From Sphaerosporella brunnea (taxonomy: Eukaryota > Ascomycota > Pezizomycetes > Pezizales > Pyronemataceae): a stretch of 64,000 bases of DNA. A program made the translations under genes and the position numbers. How positions within the stretch are numbered: the stretch's first letter is position 1; each line of letters opens with the position of its first letter. Below the pieces are notes generated by a model. It was not told where the DNA came from and ran no database searches. It worked only from the letters and a program-made list of their open reading frames with translations. The stretch is from contig VXIS01000023.1 of assembly GCA_008704415.1 (NCBI GenBank), positions 124,001 to 188,000 on the forward strand, given 5' to 3'. Of the stretch, positions 33,961 through 43,849 are shown in pieces.

Positions 33961-34456
33961 GGCGACAGTGAAGCTTGAGAATGTGCCGGACAAAGCAGGT
34001 GGCCTCGAAATCGCACTCGCTGCGTGCCCATCGTCCCAAAATGGCAGGCCCCTGCTCGCGTTGCCACAGCTGCTGCGCAGCCCAGTTTTGGTCCTGCTGC
34101 TGCTGCTGGGCTGGAGGTAGGACCAGAACAACCGCCAGGTTGACGGGGGATGCAACCACGTTCGGAGTTCCGCGTTTTCGAATGTTGACCATGCCCAGTC
34201 CAACCAAGGAAGTGCCGAACGTGTAAAGGTGGTTGTCCTTCCTGACAGCGTGCACACCCGGTTTATAAAGGAGCGGGAACCTGTTAAACATTTTAGCGTG
34301 GTTGAAGGCCTCGGTCAGGACCACCTGCCAGTGATACGCCTCGTACCAACCGTTGTCGCAGATGAATTCCGCCATAAGGATATGGGTCTTCTCGTCGGTT
34401 GTGCGGGGAGCTGGCAGTCCGTACTGGGCGTACGGTTTCCTCAGAGTCATCGTCAT
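33956..34456 (-). CDS. Family A protein, intact copy fused in frame to a family B piece
   Basis: 166 residues from the ATG at 34456 (MTMTLRKPYAQYGLPAPR). The core is complete and in frame: KTHILMAEFICDNGWYEAYH, WQVVLTEAFNHAKMFNRF, GVHAVRKDNHLYTFGTS and GLGMVNIRKRG. A short glutamine tract is followed by LGRWARSECDFEATCFV, which is family B sequence (ARSECNFEAT elsewhere). The junction is therefore an A-B fusion at the DNA level. The frame stops soon after; the rest of the B module continues one frame away (33960-33652). Of all family A copies on this strand it is the best preserved. It could be a short functional protein or a recently broken longer A-B protein. Confidence 0.5.
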   Translation of the reverse strand: MTMTLRKPYAQYGLPAPRTTDEKTHILMAEFICDNGWYEAYHWQVVLTEAFNHAKMFNRFPLLYKPGVHAVRKDNHLYTFGTSLVGLGMVNIRKRGTPNVVASPVNLAVVLVLPPAQQQQQDQNWAAQQLWQREQGPAILGRWARSECDFEATCFVRHILKLHCRQ

Positions 34457-34559
34457 GGGGTATGTGTCGCGTGTGTGATGGTGTGTCTGTCAGGAGCTGC
34501 GGAAAAGCGATTTCCTGAGCTGTCCCGGCGTCAGACACACGCGCGGCTCATGGATATAA

Positions 34560-35012
34560 GTTCACTCACCATAAAAACGATCTCACGGATTTTAATGCGA
34601 TGTATATGGTCAGCGTTTTCTTGACGTGCAGACAGAACGGCCTCCACCGTGTCTTCCAACATGTGTTTAATCTGACCAGGCAGCGCCTGCAGCTGGTCCT
34701 CGATCCTCCGGAATTCCGCGTTTTCGAATGTTGACCATGCCTAGCCTAACCACAGAAGTGCCGAACGTGGAAAGTTGGTTGTCCTTCCTGACAGCGTGCA
34801 CACCCGATTTATCAAGGAGTGGGAACCTGTTAAAATTTTTAACGTGGTTGAAGGCCTCGGTCAGGACCACCTCCCACTGCAGCACAGTGGTACGCCTCGT
34901 ACCATCCGTTGTCGCAGATGAATTGCGCCATAAGGATATGGGTCTTCTCGTCGGAGGGCCGGGGAGCTGGAAGTCCGTACTGGGCGTAAGGTTTCCTGAG
35001 AGTCATCGTCAT
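34560..35012 (-). pseudogene. Family A copy, frameshifted
   Basis: ATG at 35012 begins MTMTLRKPYAQYGLPAP. The frame then breaks between EAYHC and WEVVLTEAF, as in most tandem copies. 34885-34667 continues VVLTEAFNHVKNFNRFPLL to VNIRKRGIPED, then jumps straight to the coiled EDQLQALPGQ part. The glutamine tract and the AVVLVLPPAQ strand are deleted. Confidence 0.6.
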
Positions 35013-35039
35013 GGGGTAAGTGTCGCGTGTGTGATGGTG

Positions 35040-35464
35040 TGTCTGTCAGGAGCCTTGTGACATGTGGAACTTTCTGTATCGGATTCGACGTCGCTCGACC
35101 TCCAGCTTCTGGTCCAACATCTCGTTAATCTGACCAGGCAGCGCCTGCAGCTGCTCCTCGATTCTCGTCTCGCGGGTATCATGGTCACGTTGCCACTGCT
35201 GCTGCTGTTGCTGCTCCTGCTGGGCTGGAGTAGTACCAGAACCACCGCCAGGTTGCGCGGGGATGCAAGGAAGTCTGGAATTCCGGGTTTCCGAACTTTG
35301 ATCATCCCCAGGCCAATCATGGAAGTGCCGAACGTGTAAAGGTGGTTGTCCTTCCTGACATCGTACACACCCGATTGATAAAGGAGCGGGAACCTCTTAA
35401 AAATTTGAACGTGGTTGAAGGCCTCAGTGAGGATACACTCCGATCCGTACGGCCTGTTCGCCAC
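35040..35464 (-). pseudogene. Family A copy, 5' end lost
   Basis: Starts inside the core (ILTEAFNHVQIFKRFPLLY) and continues LYTFGTSMIGLGM and NLAVVLVLLQPS, then shifts frame through the CAG/CTG region. The YAQYGLPAP start is missing. The next 5' sequence is unrelated. Confidence 0.6.
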
Positions 35465-35559
35465 TCCAGCGGAGGCGCTCGTTGTTTGAAACGCTTTGTT
35501 AATGACGCATCAGGATGACAAAGTAGTACATACGCACTGCAAAACTCCTCCACAGCGAT

Positions 35560-35999
35560 AGGCAATTTGAAACATTGTAAGCCGCAGTTGTAAACAGATC
35601 GAGTGACTGGGCACGGCTGTGGGAAGTGAGTATATCTCCAAACAGTTCTCCGCGTACCTCAAGAAAGAGGGCACGGAAGACTTATCGGACTGCGAGCTCC
35701 GGAACCCGCGACATCTCACCGATTGAGCATTCCGCAGATGTGTGTGTACACAGCGTTTCTTTGCAGCTTACTGCACGACATTGTGTGCATGCGAGCCCCT
35801 CCCGATGCATCTTCGAACGGAGGTGCAGCTTGAAAGCTGCTGCGATCTCTTTTCGGCTTCACGCAGTGTTCACACGAATGGTACCACTCCTCAACAGTCG
35901 AGAGTGTTTTTCATCGCGTTGGCATTCTTGTTATCTTGAGTGTCTGGAGGATTGTTTTTGCTCGGAACGAACAGGGCTACTCTGAATTATGTTGTTGAC
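35560..35999. other. No recognisable gene
   Basis: Separates the family A copies from the family B block. Short frames only. Confidence 0.4.
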
Positions 36000-37540
36000 G
36001 ATAGCTTTTTTCTGACGTTGAGGTGGATGAAGTCGTCATGATAGTGCGCCTATTCATGATGGTTGTCTGCGGGAGCTGTGCTGATTTGACTGGAAACACC
36101 GGGGGCACTATTCCCGGCTCCCCTGGTGTTGATCGCGGATAGCTCGTCGTAGTTGAGTGCCAAGGCATGCTGCACCCAGAGTTTGTCTGCCTCGGAAAAG
36201 GTGAAATTGTGTCGCGTGTCGGAAAGAACGACGGCGTATTGGCGGGGCCCCTTGCAGTACGTGAAGCTTGAAAATGTCCAGGACAAACCAGGTGGCCTCG
36301 AAATTGCACTCGCTGCGTGCCAATCGTCCCACAGGGGTGTTGCTGGCGCTTCTTGATCAACAGCCAGAGTGGAGCTTCTTTATCCAAAGACAGAGACGGG
36401 GACTGAGACGAGGAGTGAGCATCTTTATCAACAGACAGAGACTGGGATGGACCTTGCTTATCCAAAGCCATGACATTCAGCTGATGAACTTGGCCGGCCT
36501 CATCGATATATTTGGACCATTTCCTGATGATCCAGTTGAATCCGTACACGCGAAGGCAATACTCGTGGTACGCACCAGCGTCACGCAGCAGCCTTTGTCA
36601 ACGAGCGATGTTCTCGGGTGTGTTGGTCTCCATTGCCGCAGCCGCGATGAGCAGATGTGCAGGCGAAAAGTACCCACACGCCAGTTCATTGACGGCAGTG
36701 ACGCAGAGCTTGTTCAGGGCAAACCGGGTGGCCTCGAAATTGCACCAGTCTTGCCAAAGTGGTGTTGATCGCGGATAGCTCGTCGTAGTTGAGTGCAACC
36801 AGAGTTTGTCTGTCTCGGAAAAGGTGAAATTCTGTCGCGTGTTGGCGTGACCGACGTCGCATTCGTGGGGCTCCTTGAAGTAGGTGAAGGTTGACAGAAT
36901 CATACCCCAACGCGCATCCGGCGGTGACATGACGTGGATTTACTGCCAAGGCATGCTGCACCAAGAGTTTGTCTGTCTCGAAAAAGGTGAAATTGTGTCG
37001 CGTGTTGGCGTGCGCGACGGTGCATTCGTGTGGCTCCTTGCAGTACGTGAAGCTTGGGAATGCTCAGGACAAAGCGGGCGGTCTCGAGCTGCGTGCCAAT
37101 CGTCCGAAAAGGGTGTTGATGGAGCTTCTTCATCAATATCCAAAGCAGAGGTTCTTTATCCAAAGACAGAGACGAGGACTGAGACGAGGAGTGAGCTTCA
37201 TTATCCAAAGCCATAACATTCAGCTGCTGAACTTTTCCGCCCTCGAAATTGCACTCGCTGCGTGCCAATCGTCCAAAAAGGGTGATGATCGCGGATAGCT
37301 CGTCGTAGTTGAGTGGCAAGGCACGCGGCACCCAGTGTTTGTCTGACTCGGAAAATGTGAAATTGTGTCGCGTGTTGGCCTGAGCGACGGCGCATTTGTG
37401 GGGCTCCTTGCAGTACGTGCCGCTTGACAGATTCATGACCAATGGGCATGCGCCGGTGAGATGCCGTTGATCTGGTCCTGTACTTCGTGGGGGAGACGGA
37501 GAAACTCGGACATAGTGTGATCGTGTGTTTGCGTAGCCAT
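36000..37540 (-). pseudogene. Family B locus: tandem, scrambled modules of an unknown protein
   Basis: The minus strand opens at the ATG at 37540 (MATQTHDHTMSEFLRLPHE, then VQDQINGISPAHAHW). One missing base at about 37447 would join it to MNLSSGTYCKEPHKCAVAQ, then ANTRHNFTFSESDKHWV and LNYDELSAI. This TYCKEPH-to-NYDELSAI block, followed by LARSECNFEAT, is present about four times (near 37.4, 37.05, 36.85 and 36.2 kb), in different frames and with deletions. One copy (36930-36598) continues coherently through CNFEATRFALNKLCVTAVNE to FSPAHLLIAAAAMETNTPEN. Serine-rich SLSLDKEA repeats separate the modules. The family is unrecognised; conserved aromatic and charged residues across copies argue that it was once protein-coding. 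No intact frame remains. Confidence 0.6.
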
Positions 37541-37559
37541 TCGCGTGCAGGTAGGTAGT

Positions 37560-37700
37560 GTGGTAGGAGCAGGTGGTGGTGGGGTGTAGGTAGTGCGCAT
37601 GCTAAGAGCAGGTGGTGGTGGGATCTAGGTAGTGGTGGCGAAGGTGGTGGTGTTGGTGGTGGTGCTGTTCACGGTGCTGCCGTCAATGCCGCTGGTACTT
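37560..37700 (+). repeat. GGT/GGTGGT simple repeat upstream of family B
   Basis: Interspersed GGTGGTGG, GTAGGTAGTG and GAGCAGGTGGTGG units; on the coding (minus) strand this is a CACC-rich leader before the family B ATG. Confidence 0.7.
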
Positions 37701-38054
37701 GTAGGCCTTAGGGGTGGTCAACAATGTGCACGTGGTTGTAGGGTTAGCGATGGAGTGGCGGTGGGTGTCCAAGGTGCCTGATATGTCGGAACGGAGGGAA
37801 ATGTGGTGATTGTGGCATTGTTCGATCACCTCCGACCACTCCCAGTCCCGACGGCAGAACACTCTTGTCCCTGCCTCTCAGCACCATGGGCCACCAGTGC
37901 ACACCGAGCACAACTTTCAATCGCTTGAAAACCTCAACCATCCGAATTCAGCCTCCCGCACGCCTTCATCCATGCCAGACCTGAACGCAAAGGCCCCAAA
38001 AACGTTGGCATTGCCGTTCTACCAGCTCCGCCTCAACAAGGCGCCTGGGCCCGA
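37701..38054. other. No confident gene
   Basis: A plus frame ends in LNKAPGPDGG, like the LINE reverse-transcriptase KAPGPDG motif, but nothing around it supports a LINE. Confidence 0.3.
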
Positions 38055-38880
38055 TGGGGGGATAGATTTGAATACACAGTGAGTATGATTGTTCCTTGAT
38101 GCCCAATATCTGTAAATTGGCGCTCATTCCATTTAGAGTAAAGGCCGCGAGCTCATTTTGAGCCAGAGAGCCACAGGACCCGTCGCGGGGCCACCCCACT
38201 TGTCACCCATGCATGGAGGGATAGATTGAAAAACACAACGAGCATAGGCGTCTTTTCATGCCCTATACCTGTAGGTTTGCGCTCATTCCATAGAGAGTAA
38301 AAGTCGGTATTACATTTTGACTCCGAGTGCCACAGGACCCACCGCAGGGCCGCCCCATAACAACCATCCATGGGGGGATAGATTTGACTACACAGTGAGG
38401 GTCAGCATCTGTTCATGCACTTTATCTGTAAGTTTGAGCTCATCCAATTGAGAGTAAAAGACGGTAGCTCATTTTGAGCCGGCGAGCCACAGGACCCACC
38501 GCGGGGCCACCCCACATAACAACCATCCATGGGGGGATAGATTTGAATACACAGGGAGGGTCAGCGTCTTTTGATGCTCTCTGTCTGTAAGTTTGAGCTC
38601 ATTCCATTTAGAGTAAAGGCTGGAAGCTCATTTTGAGCTGGCGAGCCACAGGACCTACCGCACATGGCAATCGTCCATCGCGCGATAGATTTGAAGACAC
38701 AGTGAGGATGAGTGTCTTCTGATACCCTATATATGTCAGCTTGAGCTCAGTCCATGGAGAGTAAAGGTCGGTATTACATTTTGACCCGGATGGCGACAGG
38801 ACCCTCCGCGGGGCCACCGCAAATGACAACCATCGAGAGCGGAATAGATTTAAAGACAGAGTGAGCGGCTCGAGCCAAAG
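38055..38880 (+). repeat. Satellite array, unit about 158 bp, five and a half copies
   Basis: The landmark GATAGATTTGA recurs at about 38061, 38220, 38377, 38536, 38694 and 38843 (spacings 159, 157, 159, 158, 149). Each unit contains GAGCTCATTCCAT, GAGAGTAAAGG, CATTTTGA and CCACAGGACC(C)ACCGC. The units have diverged by point changes and small indels, and no coding frame is conserved. It ends about 220 bp before the copia element. Confidence 0.9.
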
Positions 38881-39104
38881 CTCCATCTGCTGCAGCGAAA
38901 TCTTACATGGGAGCTATAACGAGCCCGATCAGGTGCTCAGCACCAGCGGCGTTACTGCAGGTATCGGAAACCTGGCCTGCATCACGCGGGCTCATTGGCA
39001 CCGCGTACTCTCATAATGGCCTATGCTGTTACGGACTGGAGCATGGCTACCGCCGTAGCAGTATCTTAACCGTTACCATTCGACGTTGTCGTCGCCAACA
39101 GTAC

Positions 39105-39293
39105 TGTTGGAAAAGGATTTCAGGTGGCAACCGTGAGTCTAGATTTCTTGTTTTTCCGTTTGCCGTAGTTTGCTAGTTGTCCTTTTTCCTGTTGCTTTGC
39201 CCACGCGGCGCTGTATATAAAGGCCCGTCGCTCGCCCTCCGGCGTGAGTAGAGAACCAAGCTTTATCTCCTCTCTCGACCTCGTCGTTTAACA
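39105..39293 (+). repeat. 5' LTR of the copia element
   Basis: 189 bp, TG...CA. TATA-like TATATAAAG at 39214-39222. Confidence 0.95.
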
Positions 39294-39306
39294 GGTTATG
39301 AGCCCT
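39294..39306 (+). promoter_or_regulatory. Primer binding site, half-molecule initiator tRNA-Met type
   Basis: GGTTATGAGCCCT directly follows the LTR and is complementary to the anticodon stem-loop of fungal initiator tRNA-Met (AGGGCTCATAACC in yeast, from memory). Drosophila copia and yeast Ty5 use this internal tRNA region rather than the 3' end. Confidence 0.8.
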
Positions 39307-39411
39307 CTACGCTTCTGCTGAGCGTTTCAAACATTCTCCGAGCCCTTTACTCTTGCTTTCCGTTTGCCGAACAACATCGGTACTCGATCACCTACGATCA
39401 AGTCTGTTCAC

Positions 39412-39602
39412 AGTCACCTCCGCTCTGACAGCCTGAATCCGTTGATAGTCACCTCCGCTCTGACTGCCTGAACCATTTGATAGTCACCTCCGCTCTGACT
39501 ATCTCCCCCATCGCCGAGTCTGTCCGAAGTCACCTCGGCTCTGACGACCAGACGAAGTCATCTCCGCTCTGACGACCAGTCGAAGTCACCTCCGCTCTGA
39601 CT
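39412..39602 (+). repeat. Leader tandem repeats of the copia element
   Basis: AGTCACCTCCGCTCTGAC and close variants occur six times between 39412 and 39602, first about 35-40 bp apart and then about 24-36 bp apart. They lie just before the Gag start at 39609, in the untranslated leader. Confidence 0.85.
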
Positions 39603-39608
39603 ACCAAT

Positions 39609-41971
39609 ATGTCGACCAGCAACAGCGCTACAACGATTACAAAGCTTAATGAGCACAACTATCGCGCTTGGGTCTTGGATATGCAAGATATCCTCAAGCA
39701 ACTAGGTCTATGGAGCATTGTTACGGGCACCGAGCGAACTCCAATCCCTCCATCACGGCCGACGCATCCACTTCCAGACCTGCAGACCTGGGATTTTAAG
39801 CCGGAATCCGACGACGAAACATATCTCCAGAAATACAAAACGTTTATGCTTGAGTACGACAAGTATGATGAAAAGCGGACTGAAGCATGCGGGACCATCT
39901 GTCATGCTCTCGAACCAAGCATCCGGCAGCGCTACCGTGCTTCAAAATACGATGATCCACGGGTCCTCTGGGAAACCATAAAATCTGACTTTGAAAAGGT
40001 CATAAAGCTTGATGGCCAGCACAAGCAGGCGAAGCTTGCAACCTGCAAGCTAGAGGATTTTCCTTCGGTAACCGAATGGATTGCGGCCCAGGATAAGATT
40101 ATCAACGACCTTGCGATCTGCGGCATCGAAGTCACGGACAATTGGCGTTCATTCTATCTCATGTCCAACCTTCCAATAAGCCCCGAATGGCTTGGCTTCA
40201 CCACCTCAATGAACGTCAGCGGTAAAGCAAAAGACCCCAGCAACATCATCACCGAGCTTCTACTCTTTAAGGCCCATCTCTGACGACAGAAAGGACTTTC
40301 ACCGGAAGCAGCGCTATTCGTCACACGGAAGCAGCGTAACCAGGCCCGAGGGCGCGGTGTCCAACATCAGTACAGCCAGAATGGCCCTGGCAATAGCAAG
40401 CAGCGCACACACAATCGAAGCGGCGACAAGAATAACAACAAGAAAAAGAAGAAGTTCTATGGGTGTGGCTTGGCCGGTCACTCAAAGCCAGAATGCCGTC
40501 ACCCCGAGAAGTGGTAAGCCTATGCGAAACAGCAAGCTCAGGCCACCCTAGCCGCAGCCAACGCTAGTCCTCCTGATGACTGAGCACCCAAACACTCTTT
40601 CCTCTTTGGCACCTTCGATGACGTTGAGGCCTCAAGCTCTGAACCTTACGAATCAGTCTTCACCGATGATGCTTTTCGCGCCTCTTCCAATTCTAGCTTC
40701 ATGTTTTCAGACTGGATCCTCGACACTGGCGCTTTTACTCACATCACTGACAACCGTCAGCTCTTCTCCTCCTACATGGCTTACTCTCCGGGGGAGCACC
40801 TTGTTCGTACTGCCAACAACAAAGTAGTTTCAACAGCTGGCGTGGGTACCGTACCCATCCATCTTGGCAGCATAACATTCCTCCTTCGCTACGTCCTGCA
40901 TGTCCCGGCTTGCGGTAATAATAATCACCTCAGTATTCTTTAACTCCTTCGAACGCATATGAAGATCAACTTCAATAAAGATAGAGCTACACTGACCTTC
41001 AATTGCCGCAATGTGGGTACCGCTTAGGTCAAGAAAGATCTCTTCGTATTACGCTGCAACGGCAAGTCTGCCAAGACCGATGCCGTCGTAGTTGCAGCTA
41101 TCTCTGCTCGACAGAATCCTAAGAATATTCTTCTCTGGCACGCTCGCCTTAGTCATCTCAGTCTACCTGCAGTTAAACGCGCCTGCTCCGTGGTAGAAGG
41201 AATGGAGGTGTAGGCACGAAGTCCCTCAGATTGCATCTGCGAGGCCTGCATTCTTGGAAAAATGACTCCGCGACCTTTCTCCAAACAAAGCGGTGAACCT
41301 CCAAAGACTCGACCCCTTGAGCTCATCCACACAGACGTTGTTGGTCCGATGCCCACTCAGAGTCGCAAAGGATACCGCTATTTTGTTATGTTTACCGACG
41401 ATGCAACCCGCTACACCTATGTGTATTTCCTTCGCGACATGTCCGGAGTTTTTTCGTGCTTCCAGGAGTACAAGGCCCCCGTCGGGAAGATTCACAACTT
41501 ACCAATTTCGTGGCTTCGAATGGATGGTGGTGGAGAATATTCTGGTGACGAGCTCTTCAGGCTCCTCCGCAAGGAAGCAATCCAGGCTGAGCCTTCTGCA
41601 CCCTATGCTTCTCAGCAGAATGGTATTTCTGAGCGCTGCAACCGTACGGTGATGGATCCCGCTCGCTCGATGCTTAAGCATGCAGGTATGCCCAACTCCT
41701 TCTGGGCGGACGCTGTTGGTGTCGCTGTGTACGTCAAGTATCGTCTTCCCACCCGCGTCCTTCCGGATACTACACCCTTTGAAGCCTGGCATGGTACAAG
41801 CAAGAAGCCTGACCTTTCCCATTTTCGCATCTTCGGGTCTCTGCCCTATGCCTGGACCGCTCCAGTGATACGGAAGAAGCTCAATGACCGCGCAAAGAAG
41901 GCGATCATGATTGGCTATACTGCGACTTCACAGCAGTATCTTCTTTACGATATTGCTTCGAAGAGAGAGTT
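39609..41971 (+). pseudogene. Copia gag-protease-integrase, 5' half, multiple nonsense codons
   Basis: Frame 0 from the ATG at 39609. The first 224 codons give copia-type Gag (LNEHNYRAWVLDMQDILKQL). A zinc-knuckle-like FYGCGLAGHSKPEC follows, in which the first Cys is replaced by Phe. Then come protease (WILDTGAFTHIT, about 40719), the integrase finger (HARLSHLSLP and CEACILGK) and the integrase core: LIHTDVVGPM, RMDGGGEY and NGISERCNR hold the three acidic residues. Stops interrupt the same frame at 40281, 40515, 40581, 40941, 41025 and 41211. All are explainable by a C-to-T change in Gln or Arg codons. Coding ends at KREF, where the gypsy element inserted at 41972; the frame resumes exactly at 48164. 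Confidence 0.95.
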
Positions 41972-42260
41972 TGTCACGGCTCAAGGTTAAGGGGTGGCTC
42001 GGCACGAGGGTTAGGGTGTCACGTGACGCGGCGCGCCGCGGTCACGTGACGGGAAAGCATAAATGGCGAGGTTTCACTTGTTTTTGTTTCTTTTCTTCTT
42101 TTCTTCTGTACAGAACGTCTTGTATACTAGCAAACCTAGTAACCTTGTACCATCTTGTCTTGTCTCGTCTTCTTCTGCCTCTTGTCCTTGTCCTCCTGCC
42201 TCCAGTCCTTGCCTTGAAAGCTACGTACCTTGGACGTTTCCTCGCGCCTGTCCCGTTACA
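41972..42260 (+). repeat. Outer left LTR of the nested gypsy element
   Basis: 289 bp, TGTCACGGCTCAAGG...CCCGTTACA. Contains AGGGTTAGGGTGTCACGTGAC-type sequence and a near-palindrome of two CACGTG cores around GCGGCGCGCCGC. Confidence 0.95.
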
Positions 42261-42342
42261 GTACGTTCTGTCGAACTATCTCCAACCTACATAGCTCCTG
42301 CTCCTGGGCTGGCCCGTCTATTGACACCCCTGATCAGCTCAC
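42261..42342 (+). other. 82-bp inter-LTR segment with MITE-1 end
   Basis: The first 46 bp copy the start of the internal region (GTACGTTCTGTCGAACTATC). The rest includes GGCCCGTCTATTGACACCCC, resembling the right terminus of MITE-1 (CTATTGACAGCCCTG). It suggests a MITE landed in a leader before the two LTRs came to lie side by side. Confidence 0.6.
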
Positions 42343-42627
42343 TGTCACGGCTGAAGGTTAAGGGGTGGTGTGGCGCTAGGGTTAGGGTGTCACGTGACGC
42401 GGCGCGCCGCGGTCACGTGACGGGAAAGCATAAAATGGCGAGGTTTCACTTGTTTTTGTTTCTTCTTTTCTTCTTTACAGAACGTCTTGTATACTAGCGA
42501 ACCTAGTAACCTTGAACTACCTTGTCTTGTCTCGTCTTCTTCTGCCTCTTGTCCTTATCCTCCTGCCTCCGGTCCTTGTCTCGAAAGCTACGTATCTTGG
42601 ACGTCTCCTCGCGCCTGTCCCGTTACA
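42343..42627 (+). repeat. Second (inner) left LTR
   Basis: 285 bp of the same family. It shares the 8-bp GC insertion with the outer left LTR but has its own substitutions (GCTGAAGG, GGTGTGGCGCTAGG). The body of the element continues directly from it. Confidence 0.95.
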
Positions 42628-42727
42628 GTACGTTCTGTCGAACTATCTCCAACCTACGTAGCTCCGGCTCCTGCTCCCGAACTCGACACACCATGCCGAT
42701 ATACAAAGCTATCTCGACGACCTCTGA

Positions 42728-43849
42728 GCACGCCTCGTGGCTGCCAGCGCTCTCACCGATCTTGAAAACAACGACCCTCTCGACTATATCCACAGAATCT
42801 GCACCGAAGTCCTCAGCACCCCTGACTATACACCTGCACCCACGGACGACGACCTTACCTTGGCCGAAGAAACCGCTCTAGCTGACGCTGCCGAGCAAGA
42901 ACTGGTCCGTCAACGAGAAATCATTACCCACCTCCTGGGCCAGCCGGCACCGGAGAACCATGGAGCTCGAGGTGACAAACTCCCGGACGCGCCTATGTTC
43001 GACGGCACCCGCGATAAGCTTCGGTCGTTTGTCGCCCAGCTCCGTCTCAAGCTGTTCGCAGACACCACAAGTTTCCCAACCCCCCAGCTACGGTTGTCCT
43101 ATGCCATCAACCAATGCGAAAGCCGTGCCATGGAACGACTCCTCCCCTACATTCTCGATAATGGCACGATTACAGGACTCGACGATGTTGAAGACGTCAT
43201 CAGCGTCCTCCAGACTGCCTTCGGTGACCCGGACCGCGCCGCCACAGCTTGTCACAAGCTCCAAACCCTTCGACAAGGCAACAAGGAATTCTCGCTATAC
43301 TACGCCGAGTTCTCCAGGCTGGTCTCCGATTTGGATTGGGATCAACGTGCCACCATGGATGCCCTCCGACATGGACTCTCAATCGAAATCCTCGAGAAGC
43401 TCATCGGCACCCCAAATCCCACCAACCTTAACGACTTTGTCAACCTGTGCCAACGTCTTGACTCCCAAACCCGTGCCGTTGAGCAGCTCCGCAAACTCCG
43501 GTCTAGCACTTCGTCTTCAACCTCCCGCAACGCCAGTCACCATCCGGTCACTACTCCACAACGACCCTGCACACCTCAAGGAACCTTCGCCCCCACTTCG
43601 GCCCCCCATCCTCAACCTGACACTACGCAGCCCGTACCTACACCCATGGACCTTTCCGCCAATCGCCGCAAGATCACACCCCAGGAACGAGCTGCCCGGC
43701 TTGCCGAGGGTCGCTGTCTCTACTGCGGCGGCCACGGGCACTTGGCTGCGACCTACCCCAATAAGCCGACCCACCTCAGAGCCGCCGCCACCACTACGAC
43801 TACCACGTTCACTCCCCTCCCAACCGACGACCAGTCGGGAAACGTCTAG
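42728..43849 (+). pseudogene. Gag of the nested gypsy element
   Basis: Frame 2 is open from a TGA at 42725-42727 to the TAG at 43847-43849; a Met start is not seen in frame, and the TGA probably replaces an Arg codon. The capsid-like part includes KLPDAPMFDGTRDKLRSFV and LRLSYAINQCESRAMERLLP, then DLDWDQRATMDALRHGLS. The zinc knuckle is CLYCGGHGHLAATYP: the fourth ligand is Tyr instead of Cys (TAC for TGC), so the finger is probably non-functional. Near the stop lies a GGGAAAC heptamer in the right phase for a -1 shift into pol. Gag would package the RNA in virus-like particles in the cytoplasm. Confidence 0.85.
43837..43843 (+). promoter_or_regulatory. Probable -1 ribosomal frameshift site (G GGA AAC)
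   Basis: In the Gag frame the bases read TCG GGA AAC GTC TAG, so the heptamer is phased as X XXY YYZ, and slipping one base back enters the pol frame (GGG AAA CGT CTA GGC). A possible 7-bp stem (GGCCAGC 43849-43855 with GCTGGTC 43876-43882, one G-U pair) starts 5 nt downstream, a usual spacing. GGGAAAC is an established slippery sequence in retroviral gag-pro overlaps. Confidence 0.7.

Noticed and set aside
37975..38060. LNKAPGPDGG as a LINE reverse-transcriptase motif
   Set aside because: Only about ten residues match and no other RT motif is nearby in any frame; likely chance.
38055..38880. Regular direct repeats considered as a CRISPR array
   Set aside because: The whole 158-bp unit repeats, with no short repeat/unique spacer structure, and the host is a fungus.
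42005..42040. TTAGGG in the LTRs as a telomere or interstitial telomeric repeat
   Set aside because: Only about one and a half units per LTR, so it is not a telomere repeat array; noted as a motif instead.
42063..42497. Frames starting MARFHLFLFLFF in the gypsy LTRs, resembling a signal peptide
   Set aside because: LTR sequence (T-rich R/U5), repeated in each LTR and not connected to a gene.
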